Shown: one piece after another, positions 8,979 to 17,432 of the stretch
Layout: the number at the start of each line of letters is the position of its first letter
How positions within the stretch are numbered: the stretch's first letter is position 1
Origin: JAWLGZ01 sp041690635
GTDB lineage: Bacteria; Pseudomonadota; Gammaproteobacteria; Thiohalomonadales; Thiohalomonadaceae
DNA: 64,000 bases
Assembly (NCBI GenBank): GCA_041690635.1
Contig: JAWLGZ010000004.1
Location: 476,783-540,782, forward strand
Direction of reading: 5' to 3'
Notes under the pieces: generated by a model
Told to the model about the DNA's origin: nothing
Database searches by the model: none
What the model saw: only the letters and a program-made list of their open reading frames with translations
Position numbers and translations under genes: made by a program

Positions 8979-10681
8979 TCCGGAACCGCCTGAACCACCT
9001 GGCGAGCGAGATCCCGGGCTTTGTCACCATTGCCCATACGCGCCTCGATAACCGCCATCCCGGAAAGCGCGTTGGGGCTTGGCCAGGCCTTCAAGGAGAG
9101 CTCCAGCTCCTTGCGGGCGGGCTCCAGGGCGTTCAGGTCGATCAATGCCAAGCCGCGCACCTCATGCAACTTACCCCGGTCAACCGGCTTCAGCTCCTTC
9201 ACAGGTAAGATACGCGCCATCTCAAACGCCTTCTTGTGTTGCCCCGTGTAGTGCAGCGCCATAACCGCGTTGGAGAGGGTCTCTGGCCGCACCTCCAGGC
9301 CATCCTCCGTCCTTGCCAGATTCAGGGCCTTGCCGAAGGCAGACAGCGCCTCATTGAAACGGCCGCGGCGCATCAACTCCTTGCCCAGGCTCGTCCAGGC
9401 GCGCTCGACATCCGGGCTCAGGTGAACATCCCGATGCATGAACGCGACGGGATCCCGCCAAAGCTCGTTGCGCTGATAGGTCAACCATCCGGAAAGGATC
9501 AGCACCGCGGAAATCGCTACAACGCCGACCGGCAGCATCCCCTTGCGGTTTGCAAACCAGGCAAGTCCGGTAACGGTCGCAATAATCAAACCGGCATTGG
9601 GCAGATAGGTGCGGTGCTCGACAGCCAGATCGGTGATGGGCAGAAAGCTGGACTCGACCAGGTGCGCCAGGTAGTAAAACAGGATCCCGAAGGCGATCAA
9701 GGGGGCACGCCGCCACAGCAGGAACCCCACGACAATTAGAGAGAGATGGCCTGCCAACTGCCCATAGACCTGTGCTGGCCAGGGACCGGTCACCAGAGGA
9801 ATCGAGTATTCAAGCCGCTGATCGATAGGGAGGAAGAAAAGGCTGACATAGCGCCACAGCACCCCCATCTGTGTCGCCAAGTAATCGCTGCGTCCGATCT
9901 CCGAGGTCTCGCGCAGCATATCGCCCAGCGGGGTGAACTGAACCACCAGCACCAGCGCGCCCACGGCGGACGCCACAACCGCCGCCACGGACAACCGCCC
10001 GATCACCCCGAGTTGACGGAAGAAAAGCAGCTCAACAAGGATGATCGCTGCCGGCAAGGTGGCGGCATTCTGCTTGGTGAAGAAGGCAAACAGCGTAAAA
10101 ACCGCCGCCAATCCAAACCAGCGCCAGTCCGAGCGCAACCTCCCCCAGGTGTAGGCCGCCAAAGCAGCGAGATACCACAGCGCCGCCAGAGAGGCGAGAC
10201 GCTGCACAATGTAGGTTACCGCCTGAGTCTGCAGCGGATGCAGCACGAACAATAGCGCCACCAACAGGGGCAGCCACACCTTCCAGCCCGCCGCCGAATC
10301 CCCCATGCCCGGCGACCGGACAAGCCCCGTGAGCAGCCCCCAAAGCGCAACCGCCGTGAGAAAGTGAATCAGGATATTAACGACGTGAAAGCCGGCGGGC
10401 TCAGGCCCTGTCAGCGAGTGATTGAGCGCAAACGTAAGAACACCGACAAAACGGGCCGACGAGTACTGCCAGATAGCCGCCCAGTCACCCGCATCGAAAA
10501 CCGCCGGGTTTTCGACAATCCCCGGGAAATCGTCGAAATAGAACGGTACATCGGTGGTATGCCAGTACCCCAGCAGAACAGCAATCGCGAGAAGGGTTAC
10601 CGCCAATCGAGGGTGAGGAGCGCGCCCGAAGGATTCATTCACGCCTGCGCCGGCGTCACCAGTGGGTTCGTTATTGTTCAT
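8918..10681 (-). CDS. Polytopic membrane protein with C-terminal TPR repeats (TMTC/O-mannosyltransferase-like)
   Basis: The 587-residue protein has roughly ten membrane spans in residues 25-420, then a soluble tail of tetratricopeptide-like helices (AWTSLGKELMRRGRFNEALSAFGKAL, and further helices to about residue 575). After the first span the sequence DVPFYFDDFPGIVENP places acidic residues in a first periplasmic loop, as in GT-C glycosyltransferases such as PMT and TMTC proteins (usually a D-D/E-x motif). By family analogy it may transfer a lipid-linked sugar to proteins or glycans in the periplasm. That is inference, because only the architecture is visible. The nearest upstream gene on this strand is hipA, 272 bases away. 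No clear gene lies in that gap. Confidence 0.72.
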   Translation of the reverse strand: MNNNEPTGDAGAGVNESFGRAPHPRLAVTLLAIAVLLGYWHTTDVPFYFDDFPGIVENPAVFDAGDWAAIWQYSSARFVGVLTFALNHSLTGPEPAGFHVVNILIHFLTAVALWGLLTGLVRSPGMGDSAAGWKVWLPLLVALLFVLHPLQTQAVTYIVQRLASLAALWYLAALAAYTWGRLRSDWRWFGLAAVFTLFAFFTKQNAATLPAAIILVELLFFRQLGVIGRLSVAAVVASAVGALVLVVQFTPLGDMLRETSEIGRSDYLATQMGVLWRYVSLFFLPIDQRLEYSIPLVTGPWPAQVYGQLAGHLSLIVVGFLLWRRAPLIAFGILFYYLAHLVESSFLPITDLAVEHRTYLPNAGLIIATVTGLAWFANRKGMLPVGVVAISAVLILSGWLTYQRNELWRDPVAFMHRDVHLSPDVERAWTSLGKELMRRGRFNEALSAFGKALNLARTEDGLEVRPETLSNAVMALHYTGQHKKAFEMARILPVKELKPVDRGKLHEVRGLALIDLNALEPARKELELSLKAWPSPNALSGMAVIEARMGNGDKARDLARQVVQAVPDHRVARDLLQELGSVRGGSD

Positions 10682-10953
10682 TGTTGGACCTGATACCCGT
10701 CCGTGACCTGCATTTCTTTGTGATTATGAGGTCATCCACCTCCACCGGTCCACCCGAACGGCATCAACCGATGACCATCTTCCAGGGAAAGACAGCTCAA
10801 TTGCCATTTATCTTTCAACCGAAGACAAACCGGACTGAATTCGGCGAATTGGCTCCAAGTCCCTGGGGCCACTGGATCCCTTTGAAGTGGCCAGAAGCTG
10901 TAGTCCGTAGGGCGCCGCGCTGTGAAATGCTGGCGCACGGCGAAATCACTGGT

Positions 10954-12270
10954 TCAGGCGGCTTCGCCGCCGCGTATCTCATCCGCAAGCACCGTTAGCC
11001 TGGCGGCCTCACCTTCGAGTGCCGTAAAGGCATAGGGGTTGAGGAACTGCCGGCCCCAGAACAGCTTGCGATCGGCCTCGCTGAGCATCGCTTCCTCGCA
11101 CACGCGGCGCCAGTTCTCACCGATGCAGCGGAGCTGCGCCTCGGCAATCGCCATCGCCTCTTGTTCGGAGAGCAGGAAGTGATGCGCAGCTTCAAAACAG
11201 GATGCGATCCGGCTCATACGGTTGTTGCCGCTGATGAGCATCGCTTGGGTCGCTTCCTGCCCGCTCCTACCCTGCGGACAGATGTCATAGGCGGGGGTCA
11301 GGGTGAGCATCGCCCCGTCCCAGAAAGCGGCATGGTTGCGGGCATGATCGTCGTTATTGCCGCACAGGATGTTGAACACGATGCGGCCAAACAGCTCGCG
11401 CAGCGTCCTGGACGGCTCGGTGAAACGATGGCGGATAATCTCCGCCAAATCCTGATAGCTGGCGTAGCGCGCCATCATTTCGTCGAGGCCGAGCAGGGTC
11501 AGCGCTGATACCATCGACCGACGCTGCCAGCCCTCAGCGGCCCGCACGCGGTCGAACCGTTCGACCAGCAACACGTCCTTTCCGGCGGCGCGAACCAGCG
11601 ACACCGGCGCGGCATCGAGGTCGCACAGTGCGGCAAGGCGCATGGCAATGTACTCGCCCTTGACGACGCTGTAGAGATCGGACGACGAGGAAAACTTGGC
11701 GACATGCTTGACCGCGTCATCTTCGATCAGCGCCTTTGGCCGAGCCCCACCGATCGAGCTGCCGTGAAACAGCGCCTGATCGAGCTCGGGCGAGAGCGGA
11801 ATCCCCTGCTCCACCCGCTCGGCGGACTGGATCAGCTCTTCGAGGGTGGCACTTGTGGGCGTGCGCGGTTCGTAAACCGTCGGCGAGCGCTGGAAATCAA
11901 GCGCGCCGATGCGATCCGATCCCGATTCCAGCAGGAAAGCGAGCTCAGCAAGCTCCTGGTGCGCAAGCTCATCCCTCTTCACGCCGCACTGGCGATTGAG
12001 GATCACGCGCCGTCCCCAGGCATCGGGCGCGGCATCACGAATGCAACCTGGGATGGTCAGGCCGGGCGGTAGCGGCAGCTCGCCTTTCTCGAGCGGCAGC
12101 TCCGGCAGATAGAGCGGGATCGCACCGTGCCGCTCGAGATAGCTCCGGCCATAGTTGAAGGTGACGATCCCGTCGTGGGCATGAAGCCGACCGGCCACCA
12201 CAGGTTCGGTCGCTCCCGGCAGCCATACCCAAACATAAGCCTCATCGTACCGGGAGATTTCAGAACTCAT
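10954..12270 (-). CDS. hipA: HipA-family serine/threonine kinase toxin
   Basis: The 438-residue protein is close to the E. coli HipA length of 440. The order of motifs is right: an N-terminal subdomain with VWVWLPG and PLYLPELPLEKGE, then SSIGGARPKALI (the Gly-rich P-loop-like segment), KHVAKF (ATP-binding Lys), NILCGNNDDHARNHAAF (catalytic loop with the Asp-x-x-x-Asn arrangement) and LTPAYDI (metal-binding Asp). HipA kinases phosphorylate a translation factor, GltX in the E. coli case, and are held inactive by HipB. I chose ATG 12268-12270, which overlaps the hipB stop by 11 bases and removes an arginine-rich leader that would lie entirely inside hipB. The catalytic residues look intact. Confidence 0.93.
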   Translation of the reverse strand: MSSEISRYDEAYVWVWLPGATEPVVAGRLHAHDGIVTFNYGRSYLERHGAIPLYLPELPLEKGELPLPPGLTIPGCIRDAAPDAWGRRVILNRQCGVKRDELAHQELAELAFLLESGSDRIGALDFQRSPTVYEPRTPTSATLEELIQSAERVEQGIPLSPELDQALFHGSSIGGARPKALIEDDAVKHVAKFSSSSDLYSVVKGEYIAMRLAALCDLDAAPVSLVRAAGKDVLLVERFDRVRAAEGWQRRSMVSALTLLGLDEMMARYASYQDLAEIIRHRFTEPSRTLRELFGRIVFNILCGNNDDHARNHAAFWDGAMLTLTPAYDICPQGRSGQEATQAMLISGNNRMSRIASCFEAAHHFLLSEQEAMAIAEAQLRCIGENWRRVCEEAMLSEADRKLFWGRQFLNPYAFTALEGEAARLTVLADEIRGGEAA

Positions 12271-12598
12271 CGACGACCCGCTTGCCCGCCTTGTAGACAT
12301 GCTTTGGCAGTAGCGCGATGCGATCGTCCGTGCGCTCCGAAAGTACCGTGATCCCCTGGTCATCGGCATCGAACAGCTTCACGCCGACGATGGCGGCGGC
12401 CTCGAACATCAGCCCGATCTCGACCTTGGGATCACCCTTCTCGATACGCTGGAGCGTGCTGCGCGACACGCCCATCCTCTCCGCCAGCTCATGCGCGGTG
12501 AGCCTGCGCTGCAATCGCCCGAGCCGGATCATCTTGCCAAGCAGGGCAAGCCCGTCCAGCGCGTAGCGCGAATAGGCCCTTTTTCTCGCTCCAGCCAT
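12260..12598 (-). CDS. hipB: HipB-like XRE-family antitoxin and autorepressor
   Basis: The 112-residue protein has a helix-turn-helix at residues about 20-70: LGRLQRRLTAHELAERMGVS then RSTLQRIEKGDPKVEIG, the standard XRE pattern. The C-terminal part (VGVKLFDADD and downstream) is longer than a minimal XRE domain and would contact HipA. The gene precedes hipA with an 11-base overlap, the usual hipBA order. It should bind palindromes in its own promoter; two fit exactly over the -35 and -10 boxes upstream (12637-12675). Confidence 0.9.
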   Translation of the reverse strand: MAGARKRAYSRYALDGLALLGKMIRLGRLQRRLTAHELAERMGVSRSTLQRIEKGDPKVEIGLMFEAAAIVGVKLFDADDQGITVLSERTDDRIALLPKHVYKAGKRVVDEF

Positions 12599-12636
12599 TT
12601 CAAATCACCAATGACCTGTCTATCCGACATTTCACC

Positions 12637-12675
12637 ATGATCTGAATCATATATGCGCCATCTTGTCGTGACAAG
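12637..12675 (-). promoter_or_regulatory. hipBA promoter with two candidate HipB operators
   Basis: On the minus strand a -35 box TTGTCA (12669-12674) and a -10 box TATGAT (12646-12651) are separated by exactly 17 bases. An inverted repeat CTTGTC-GT-GACAAG (12662-12675) covers the -35 box. A second, ATGAT-CTGA-ATCAT (12637-12650), covers the -10 box. The start of hipB lies 39 bases beyond. The arrangement fits autorepression, but the operator sequences differ from the E. coli TATCC-N8-GGATA sites. Confidence 0.6.
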
Positions 12676-12775
12676 TCTCGGTGAGCGGCCCCTTTCACCA
12701 CTACCGTCGAAGGGCATTCTTCGCTATTCTCCCGCACGGTAGGAGCGGCGGAAGCCGCGATAACGCCCAATAATT

Positions 12776-12846
12776 CGTCATTCCCGCGAAAGCGGGAATC
12801 CAGTCGCCTGCGATTCACTGGGCTCCCGCTTTCGCGGGGCGACGAA
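12776..12846. repeat. REP-like palindromic element (TTCCCGCGAAAGCGGGAA type)
   Basis: A stem-loop TTCCCGC-GAAA-GCGGGAA (from 12781) is followed by a second, inverted copy around CTCCCGCTTTCGCGGGG. The outer ends TCGTC and GACGA are also complementary. This arrangement of two facing hairpins is common as an intergenic REP-type repeat in many proteobacteria. It lies between hipB and manC, which diverge, so it is not placed as a terminator. One visible copy in the window. Confidence 0.8.
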
Positions 12847-12926
12847 AAATGGATTAATAGAGGTTCCCCAGATACCCAGTGCCTGCATCGCTCGAGGCCG
12901 AAGTCACCTACAACAAGAATATCAAA

Positions 12927-14330
12927 ATGTTACCCGTCATCCTGGCCGGCGGCACAGGAAGCCGACTCTGGCCGCTGTCCCGCTCCTCGCATCCGAAACA
13001 GTTCCTGCCCCTGCTGGGCGAACAAACCATGCTCCAGGCCACCCTGGCCCGCCTTGAGGATATGGAGGATATCGACCCACCGCTCGTCCTGTGCAATGAC
13101 GAACACCGCTTTCTGGTGGCCGAACAACTGCGAGAACAAGGCATAGACAACCCCCAAATCGTGCTGGAGCCCGTGGGCCGCAACACAGCCCCGGCCATCG
13201 CCATCGCTGCGCTGGTGACGGTGGAAAGGGACCCGGAGGCGCTCCTGCTGGTACTTCCCGCCGACCACCTGATTCCCGACACCGCAGCCTTCCATCACGC
13301 CGTGGAGCAGGGCCGGACCACCGCGGAACAGGGATACCTCGTCACGTTTGGCATCGTCCCGACCGGCCCGGAGACGGGCTTTGGCTACATCCGGGCGAAT
13401 CCCGGAGATGGCTGCCTCACCGTGGACGAGTTCGTCGAAAAGCCCGACTCCGCCACGGCCGAGACCTATCTCAAATCCGGCGCGTACTACTGGAACAGCG
13501 GCATGTTCCTCTTCAAGGCCGCTCGCATCCTGGAAGAGCTGGAAAAATACGCACCCGATATTCTCGATTCATGCCGGGCATCACTTGCGGAAAGCGCCCG
13601 CGATCTGGATTTCACACGACTCGCCCCCGAAAGTTTCACCGCCTGCCCGAATACCTCCATCGACTACGCCGTGCTGGAGAAGACAGAGGCAGCCGCACTG
13701 ATCCCGCTCGACGCCGGCTGGAACGACATCGGCTCGTGGGCGGCACTGCACGACGTGGAGCGTGATGCCGAAACCGGCAACGTGCTTCGCGGCGACATCC
13801 TCGTCGAGGATGTCCGCGACTGCTACATCCGTTCCGAGGGCCGGCTCGTTGCCGCTGTGGGTGTGGCGAACTGCATCATCGTGGAGACACCCGACGCAGT
13901 ACTCGTCGCAGACAAGTCCCGCAGCCAGGACGTAAAGACAATCGTGGAAAGGCTCAAGAAAGCCGACCGCGGCGAGTGCAATTTCCACCGACGGGTACAT
14001 CGTCCCTGGGGATTCTACGAGGGGGTAACCCGTTCCGACCGCTTCCTGGTCAAACACATCATCGTCAATCCGGGCGCGGCACTATCGCTGCAGATGCACC
14101 ACCATCGAGCGGAACACTGGGTGGTGGTGAAGGGGACCGCGAAGGTTACCTGCGGCGACGAAGTCCGACTGATCAGCGAAGATCAATCCACCTACATTCC
14201 AATCGGCTCCGTCCACCGGCTCGAAAACCCCGGCATGATTCCACTGGAGATCATTGAGGTGCAGTCCGGCAGCTACGTGGGGGAAGACGATATCGTCCGA
14301 CTCGAAGACAACTACCAGCGTATCACCTGA
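12927..14330 (+). CDS. manC: Mannose-1-phosphate guanylyltransferase / mannose-6-phosphate isomerase
   Basis: The bifunctional type II PMI-GMP enzyme has 467 residues from ATG 12927. The N-terminal nucleotidyltransferase begins PVILAGGTGSRLWPLSR with downstream HPKQFL, and has VLPADHLI and FVEKPD. The C-terminal cupin isomerase has RPWGFYEGV, QMHHHRAEHWVVVKG and IPIGSVHRLENPG, with the metal-binding His and Glu residues visible. It makes mannose-6-P and GDP-mannose for polysaccharide synthesis. The frame is open 16 codons further upstream from a GTG, but the enzyme family starts at MLPVILAGG and an AAGAA stretch sits about 9 bases before that ATG. It reads towards the insertion sequences and opposite to hipBA. 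Confidence 0.95.
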   Translation: MLPVILAGGTGSRLWPLSRSSHPKQFLPLLGEQTMLQATLARLEDMEDIDPPLVLCNDEHRFLVAEQLREQGIDNPQIVLEPVGRNTAPAIAIAALVTVERDPEALLLVLPADHLIPDTAAFHHAVEQGRTTAEQGYLVTFGIVPTGPETGFGYIRANPGDGCLTVDEFVEKPDSATAETYLKSGAYYWNSGMFLFKAARILEELEKYAPDILDSCRASLAESARDLDFTRLAPESFTACPNTSIDYAVLEKTEAAALIPLDAGWNDIGSWAALHDVERDAETGNVLRGDILVEDVRDCYIRSEGRLVAAVGVANCIIVETPDAVLVADKSRSQDVKTIVERLKKADRGECNFHRRVHRPWGFYEGVTRSDRFLVKHIIVNPGAALSLQMHHHRAEHWVVVKGTAKVTCGDEVRLISEDQSTYIPIGSVHRLENPGMIPLEIIEVQSGSYVGEDDIVRLEDNYQRIT

Positions 14331-14484
14331 GCGATGCTATCCCGCCCTGAAAGGAAGATTGTCTTCCCTTCTTCCTCAGGCATTTATGCCCCAGAGAGGT
14401 AGAAGGCTGTGTCGCCTTCCCGTAAATTAGGCCCATCGAATTCTAGAGGTCTCCGGCACAATAGTGCCCACGAGGAGACCCACG

Positions 14485-14751
14485 ATGAGAAAGAGCAGGT
14501 TCACTGAGACGCAGATCGTCCGGACGCTGAAGGAGGTTGAGGGAGGCCGGCAGGTGAAGGACGTCTGCCGAGAGCTGGGGATATCGGATGCGACCTACTA
14601 CAACTGGAAAGCCAAATATGGCGGCATGGAGGCATCGGACGTACGCCGGATGAACGAGCTGGAAGAGGAAAACTCCCGGCTCAAGCGGATGTATGCGGAC
14701 CTGGCGCTGGAGAACACGGCGCTCAAGGACGTCATCTCAAAAAAGCTGTAG
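14485..14751 (+). CDS. IS3-family transposase OrfA (IS407-like) of the remnant element
   Basis: The 88-residue protein begins MRKSRFTETQIVRTLKEVEG, followed by the helix-turn-helix DVCRELGISDATYYNWKAKYGGME and a leucine-zipper-like tail (LEEENSRLKRMYADLALENTALKDVI). This is the usual OrfA of IS407-group elements, which binds the terminal repeats. GAGGAGA lies about 7 bases before the ATG. Its partner orfB is truncated just downstream, so the protein can act at most as a DNA-binding regulator. Confidence 0.9.
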   Translation: MRKSRFTETQIVRTLKEVEGGRQVKDVCRELGISDATYYNWKAKYGGMEASDVRRMNELEEENSRLKRMYADLALENTALKDVISKKL

Positions 14752-14803
14752 GTCCGGCGGAGAAGCGCCAGCTCGTGGCCGCACTCATGGAAGAGCCCCC
14801 CGG
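14752..14803 (+). pseudogene. IS3-family orfB remnant cut by a second insertion
   Basis: Directly after orfA, in the overlapping orfB frame, the sequence encodes PAEKRQLVAALMEE, a typical start of an IS407-group OrfB. It is broken at 14804 by the left end of the inserted element. No DDE catalytic core of this element remains in the window. Confidence 0.7.
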
Positions 14804-14858
14804 TGTCAGGATAGATGTCCGCTGGCCCTGATAAACTCTTGCAGCAATCGGGGGCGGT

Positions 14859-15365
14859 TTGGAGCAGAAAGTGGGTTATTCGCCGGAAAGAAAAGAAGCG
14901 GTGCTGAAGAAAATGCTTCCGCCGCACAACAGATCGTTGAAGGTGCTGGCGCAAGAGGAAGGCATTTCGGAAGGTACGCTGTACAACTGGCGCAAGGAGG
15001 CACGACTTAAGGGGCGGCTGTTGCCGGACGGTGACAAGACCCCGGAAGGCTGGAGCGCCAAAGACAAGTTCGGTGCCGTCGTGGAAAGCGCCGCAATGAA
15101 TGAAGCGGAACTGGCCGAGTATTGCCGCAAGCGCGGCCTGTACCCGGAGCAGGTGAAGGCCTGGCGCACGGCCTGTGAGCACGCGGCCGACTGGGAGCGT
15201 GAAACCGCCCAGAAGCTGGGACAGACCGCACGCGAGGACAGAAAGCGCATCAAGACACTTGAGCGCGAGCTGTCGCGCAAGGAAAAGGCGCTGGCCGAGG
15301 CTGCGGCACTGTTGGTGCTGCGAAAAAAAGCCGAGGCGATCTGGGGGGACGGAGAGGACGCCTGA
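14859..15365 (+). CDS. IS3-family transposase OrfA (helix-turn-helix)
   Basis: The 168-residue protein is longer than most OrfA proteins. Its first part has HTH features (KVLAQEEGISEGTLYNWRKEARLKG), the second a further KRGLYPEQVKAWRTACE helix pair, and the end a Lys/Glu-rich coiled coil (RKRIKTLERELSRKEKALAEAAALL). Codons CGA AAA AAA GCC at 15321-15332 contain seven consecutive A. A -1 slip there enters the orfB frame without meeting a stop, giving an OrfAB fusion transposase. OrfA alone should bind the ends and regulate. Confidence 0.88.
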   Translation: MEQKVGYSPERKEAVLKKMLPPHNRSLKVLAQEEGISEGTLYNWRKEARLKGRLLPDGDKTPEGWSAKDKFGAVVESAAMNEAELAEYCRKRGLYPEQVKAWRTACEHAADWERETAQKLGQTAREDRKRIKTLERELSRKEKALAEAAALLVLRKKAEAIWGDGEDA

Positions 15366-15451
15366 TCAGCGTCCCGGATCGCCGCGAAGCAGTAGAGCTG
15401 ATCAATGAGGCCCGCGAGGCGGGAGCGCGTCTGGACAAGGCCTGTGCCGAA

Positions 15452-16423
15452 TTGGGGATCGATGCGCGGACCTACCGGCGGTGGACCGGGGATGGTGATG
15501 TGAAGCCCGATGGAAGGCCGGAGGCGAGCCGTCCCGCGCCCCGCAACAAACTGGGTGAGAAGGAGCGGGAGTATGTCTTGCAGACCTGTCACCAACCGGA
15601 GTTCGCGGAACTGCCGCCCTGCCAAATCGTGCCCAGGCTGGCGGACAAAGGGGAATACATCGCATCGGAGTCCACCTTCTATCGTGTTCTTCGGGCGGCT
15701 GATGAACAGCATCATCGGGGACGTAGTCAGGCACCCCGGCGGAAAGGTCCGCCGTCGAGCCACTGTGCGACGGGACCATGCCAGGTGTGGTCGTGGGACA
15801 TCACCTACCTCGCCGGTCCGGTACGTGGGCTGTTTTACTACCTGTACCTGATCCTGGACATCCACAGCCGCAAGATCGTGGGTTGGGAGGTCCATGAGCG
15901 GGAGGCAGCGGAGTACGCCGCCGAGGTCGTACGGCAGGCGGTACTGAAGGAAGGATGCATCGGCACACCGTTGGTCATGCACGCCGACAACGGTAGCCCG
16001 ATGAAAGGGGCGACACTACGAGCGACATTGGAGCGATTGAGGATCGCTCCTTCGTACAGCCGGCCGCGGGTCAGCAACGACAACCCGTTTTCGGAAGCGC
16101 TGTTCAGGACCTTCAAGTACCGACCGGGATTTCCGGTACAGGGTTTTGAGAGCCTGGATGCGGCGAGAAACTGGGTGCAAGGTTTCGTGGACTGGTACAA
16201 CTGCGAGCATCGCCACAGCGGCATCCAGTTCGTCACGCCGGAAGAGCGGCACAGTGGGCGCGATCGGGAGATTCTGGCAAAGCGAGATGTGGTTTACGCA
16301 ATAGCCAAGGCAAAGCATCCAGAACGCTGGTCTGGTAAAACACGGAACTGGGATCCGGTAGGCGATGTGTGGCTCAACCCGGAGGACGCGCCCGCAAGCG
16401 TCGAAACAGTAGAAGCGCTATAG
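15452..16423 (+). CDS. IS3-family transposase OrfB (DDE integrase core)
   Basis: The integrase half of the transposase. The three catalytic acids are present: D in VWSWDITYL, D in VMHADNGSPMKG and E in NPFSEALFRTFKYRP with the conserved K/R seven residues on. The HHH-like N-terminus and the C-terminal WYNCEHRHSGI segment are also typical. The frame is open upstream to the A7 slippery run near 15323 with no stop, so the functional product is probably made as an OrfAB fusion by -1 frameshifting; TTG 15452 is only a nominal start. It catalyses excision and integration of the 14804-16447 element. Confidence 0.92.
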   Translation: MGIDARTYRRWTGDGDVKPDGRPEASRPAPRNKLGEKEREYVLQTCHQPEFAELPPCQIVPRLADKGEYIASESTFYRVLRAADEQHHRGRSQAPRRKGPPSSHCATGPCQVWSWDITYLAGPVRGLFYYLYLILDIHSRKIVGWEVHEREAAEYAAEVVRQAVLKEGCIGTPLVMHADNGSPMKGATLRATLERLRIAPSYSRPRVSNDNPFSEALFRTFKYRPGFPVQGFESLDAARNWVQGFVDWYNCEHRHSGIQFVTPEERHSGRDREILAKRDVVYAIAKAKHPERWSGKTRNWDPVGDVWLNPEDAPASVETVEAL

Positions 16424-16565
16424 GGCCAGCGGACATCTATCCTGACACCGGGGGCCCGTCGAATACCGGTTACAACAGCAGCCGGAAACCTCTAGTTTTG
16501 AATGGCACTGATCTGGGGAAGGTGACAGCTGAAATAGCTTGTTCGGAAATGGTATCCACTGCGCT

Positions 16566-17432
16566 TCAAACATCCCGATATAGTTGATAGGCCGTCCTCT
16601 GGATCATTTTTGCCCCTAACCACAACAGAAATAAAGAAACCACCAAGACTACAAGCAAACCTGTTCCGTTAATGGGCAATTTACCTTCAAGAAGAACCGA
16701 TTGGACCGCTGGTAGAATATATGCGAAGGGATTTAATTCGTAAAAAGGTCGCGCCCACTCCGGGACTCGACCTAATGAGTACAAACCAGGGGAAAGATAC
16801 CACCAAAACCAAACTGCATGACCAACAAATCTACTAAGGTCCCGAAAAAATGCTCCAAAAATTGATAACCACAAGGAGAGTGTTGTCGAGAACACAAACA
16901 TTACGATCGCAACCAAGATGCCGAGAAACCAAGTGAGCTTCGGCATCACTCCGGCCGCAACAAGGAATACGCAGAGCATACCAAACCTAATAATAAACAG
17001 CAGGAATTCACCCGCAACCATCTCAAGGTACGCCATTCTCAGTGGGAGACTGCTTTGGATGTATTGTGGTGCACGCGCCGCAAAGAATGTTGGCCCAGCG
17101 TTGACTAGTGCAGCATGACTCCGCCAGAACGTTACCCCTGCAAAAAAGAAAGCAAATGACGTGTCATGACCTGCCGCCCGAAAGACCACAGCAATTAGAA
17201 TAAAATAGCATGCCGCCTCCAGTGCTGGCTCTAAGAGATGCCACAGATGTCCGAATGACAAGCCAAAAACCTGTTGGTGCAATGAAAAGCGCACCAGGTG
17301 AAACACACAAAGAATGTCTACCAGTATGCCGCGTAGCCTTTCACGGAAGGATGGCTGCCACTTTTTGATACCTTCGGGGCGGATTTCAATGAGGACCTTC
17401 CGCTCATCAATACAAGACATTGTTGCCCTCAT
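16566..17432 (-). CDS. Polysaccharide export ABC transporter permease (second exporter)
   Basis: The ABC-2 type permease has 288 residues and about six spans. The motif ELNPFAYILPAVQSVLLEG before the last span is the hallmark of Wzm/KpsM/TagG-like permeases. The N-terminal amphipathic segment (FRERLRGILVDILCVFHLVRFSL) is followed by spans at about residues 60-80, 90-110, 130-165, 170-200 and 255-275. It differs clearly from the permease at 2448-3227, so the window has two distinct exporters. The start codon ATG overlaps the ATPase stop by 4 bases. It would form the inner-membrane channel for the glycan made by the island, and is the last gene of that transcription unit, next to the insertion sequences. 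Confidence 0.85.
   Translation of the reverse strand: MRATMSCIDERKVLIEIRPEGIKKWQPSFRERLRGILVDILCVFHLVRFSLHQQVFGLSFGHLWHLLEPALEAACYFILIAVVFRAAGHDTSFAFFFAGVTFWRSHAALVNAGPTFFAARAPQYIQSSLPLRMAYLEMVAGEFLLFIIRFGMLCVFLVAAGVMPKLTWFLGILVAIVMFVFSTTLSLWLSIFGAFFRDLSRFVGHAVWFWWYLSPGLYSLGRVPEWARPFYELNPFAYILPAVQSVLLEGKLPINGTGLLVVLVVSLFLLWLGAKMIQRTAYQLYRDV

Larger units (their letters stand above)
14804..16447 (+). mobile_element. Complete IS3-family insertion sequence, 1644 bases
   Basis: The terminal inverted repeats are at least 24 bases and perfect: the left end starts TGTCAGGATAGATGTCCGCT and the right end is its reverse complement, ending at 16447. The matching sequence continues outward through CCGG and adjoining C/G runs, so CCGG is the likely 4-base target duplication, although its palindromic nature makes this ambiguous. 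Inside are overlapping orfA and orfB frames with a run of seven A at the expected frameshift position. Ends and both frames look intact, so it may be active. Confidence 0.88.
14443..16495 (+). mobile_element. Remnant of an IS3-family (IS407-like) element, interrupted by a second IS
   Basis: The left end reads CTAGAGGTCTCCGGC at 14443 and the right end, reverse-complemented, CTAGAGGTTTCCGGC ending at 16495. These look like the terminal inverted repeats of one element. Between them lie an intact orfA (14485-14751), the first few codons of orfB, the inserted second element (14804-16447) and about 48 bases of right end. Nearly all of orfB is missing, so the host element is a deletion remnant that cannot move itself. 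No convincing target duplication is visible at its outer ends. Confidence 0.75.

Noticed and set aside
10681..10998. A 105-codon plus-strand frame upstream of the TPR protein
   Set aside because: No ribosome binding site, no recognisable domain, and it overlaps hipA in antisense.
12776..12846. The GCGGGAA hairpins as a terminator
   Set aside because: The flanking genes diverge, so nothing ends there, and no T-run follows either hairpin.
14331..14442. Terminator after manC (GGAAGA-TTG-TCTTCC)
   Set aside because: The hairpin is short and not followed by a clear T-run, so I did not list it.
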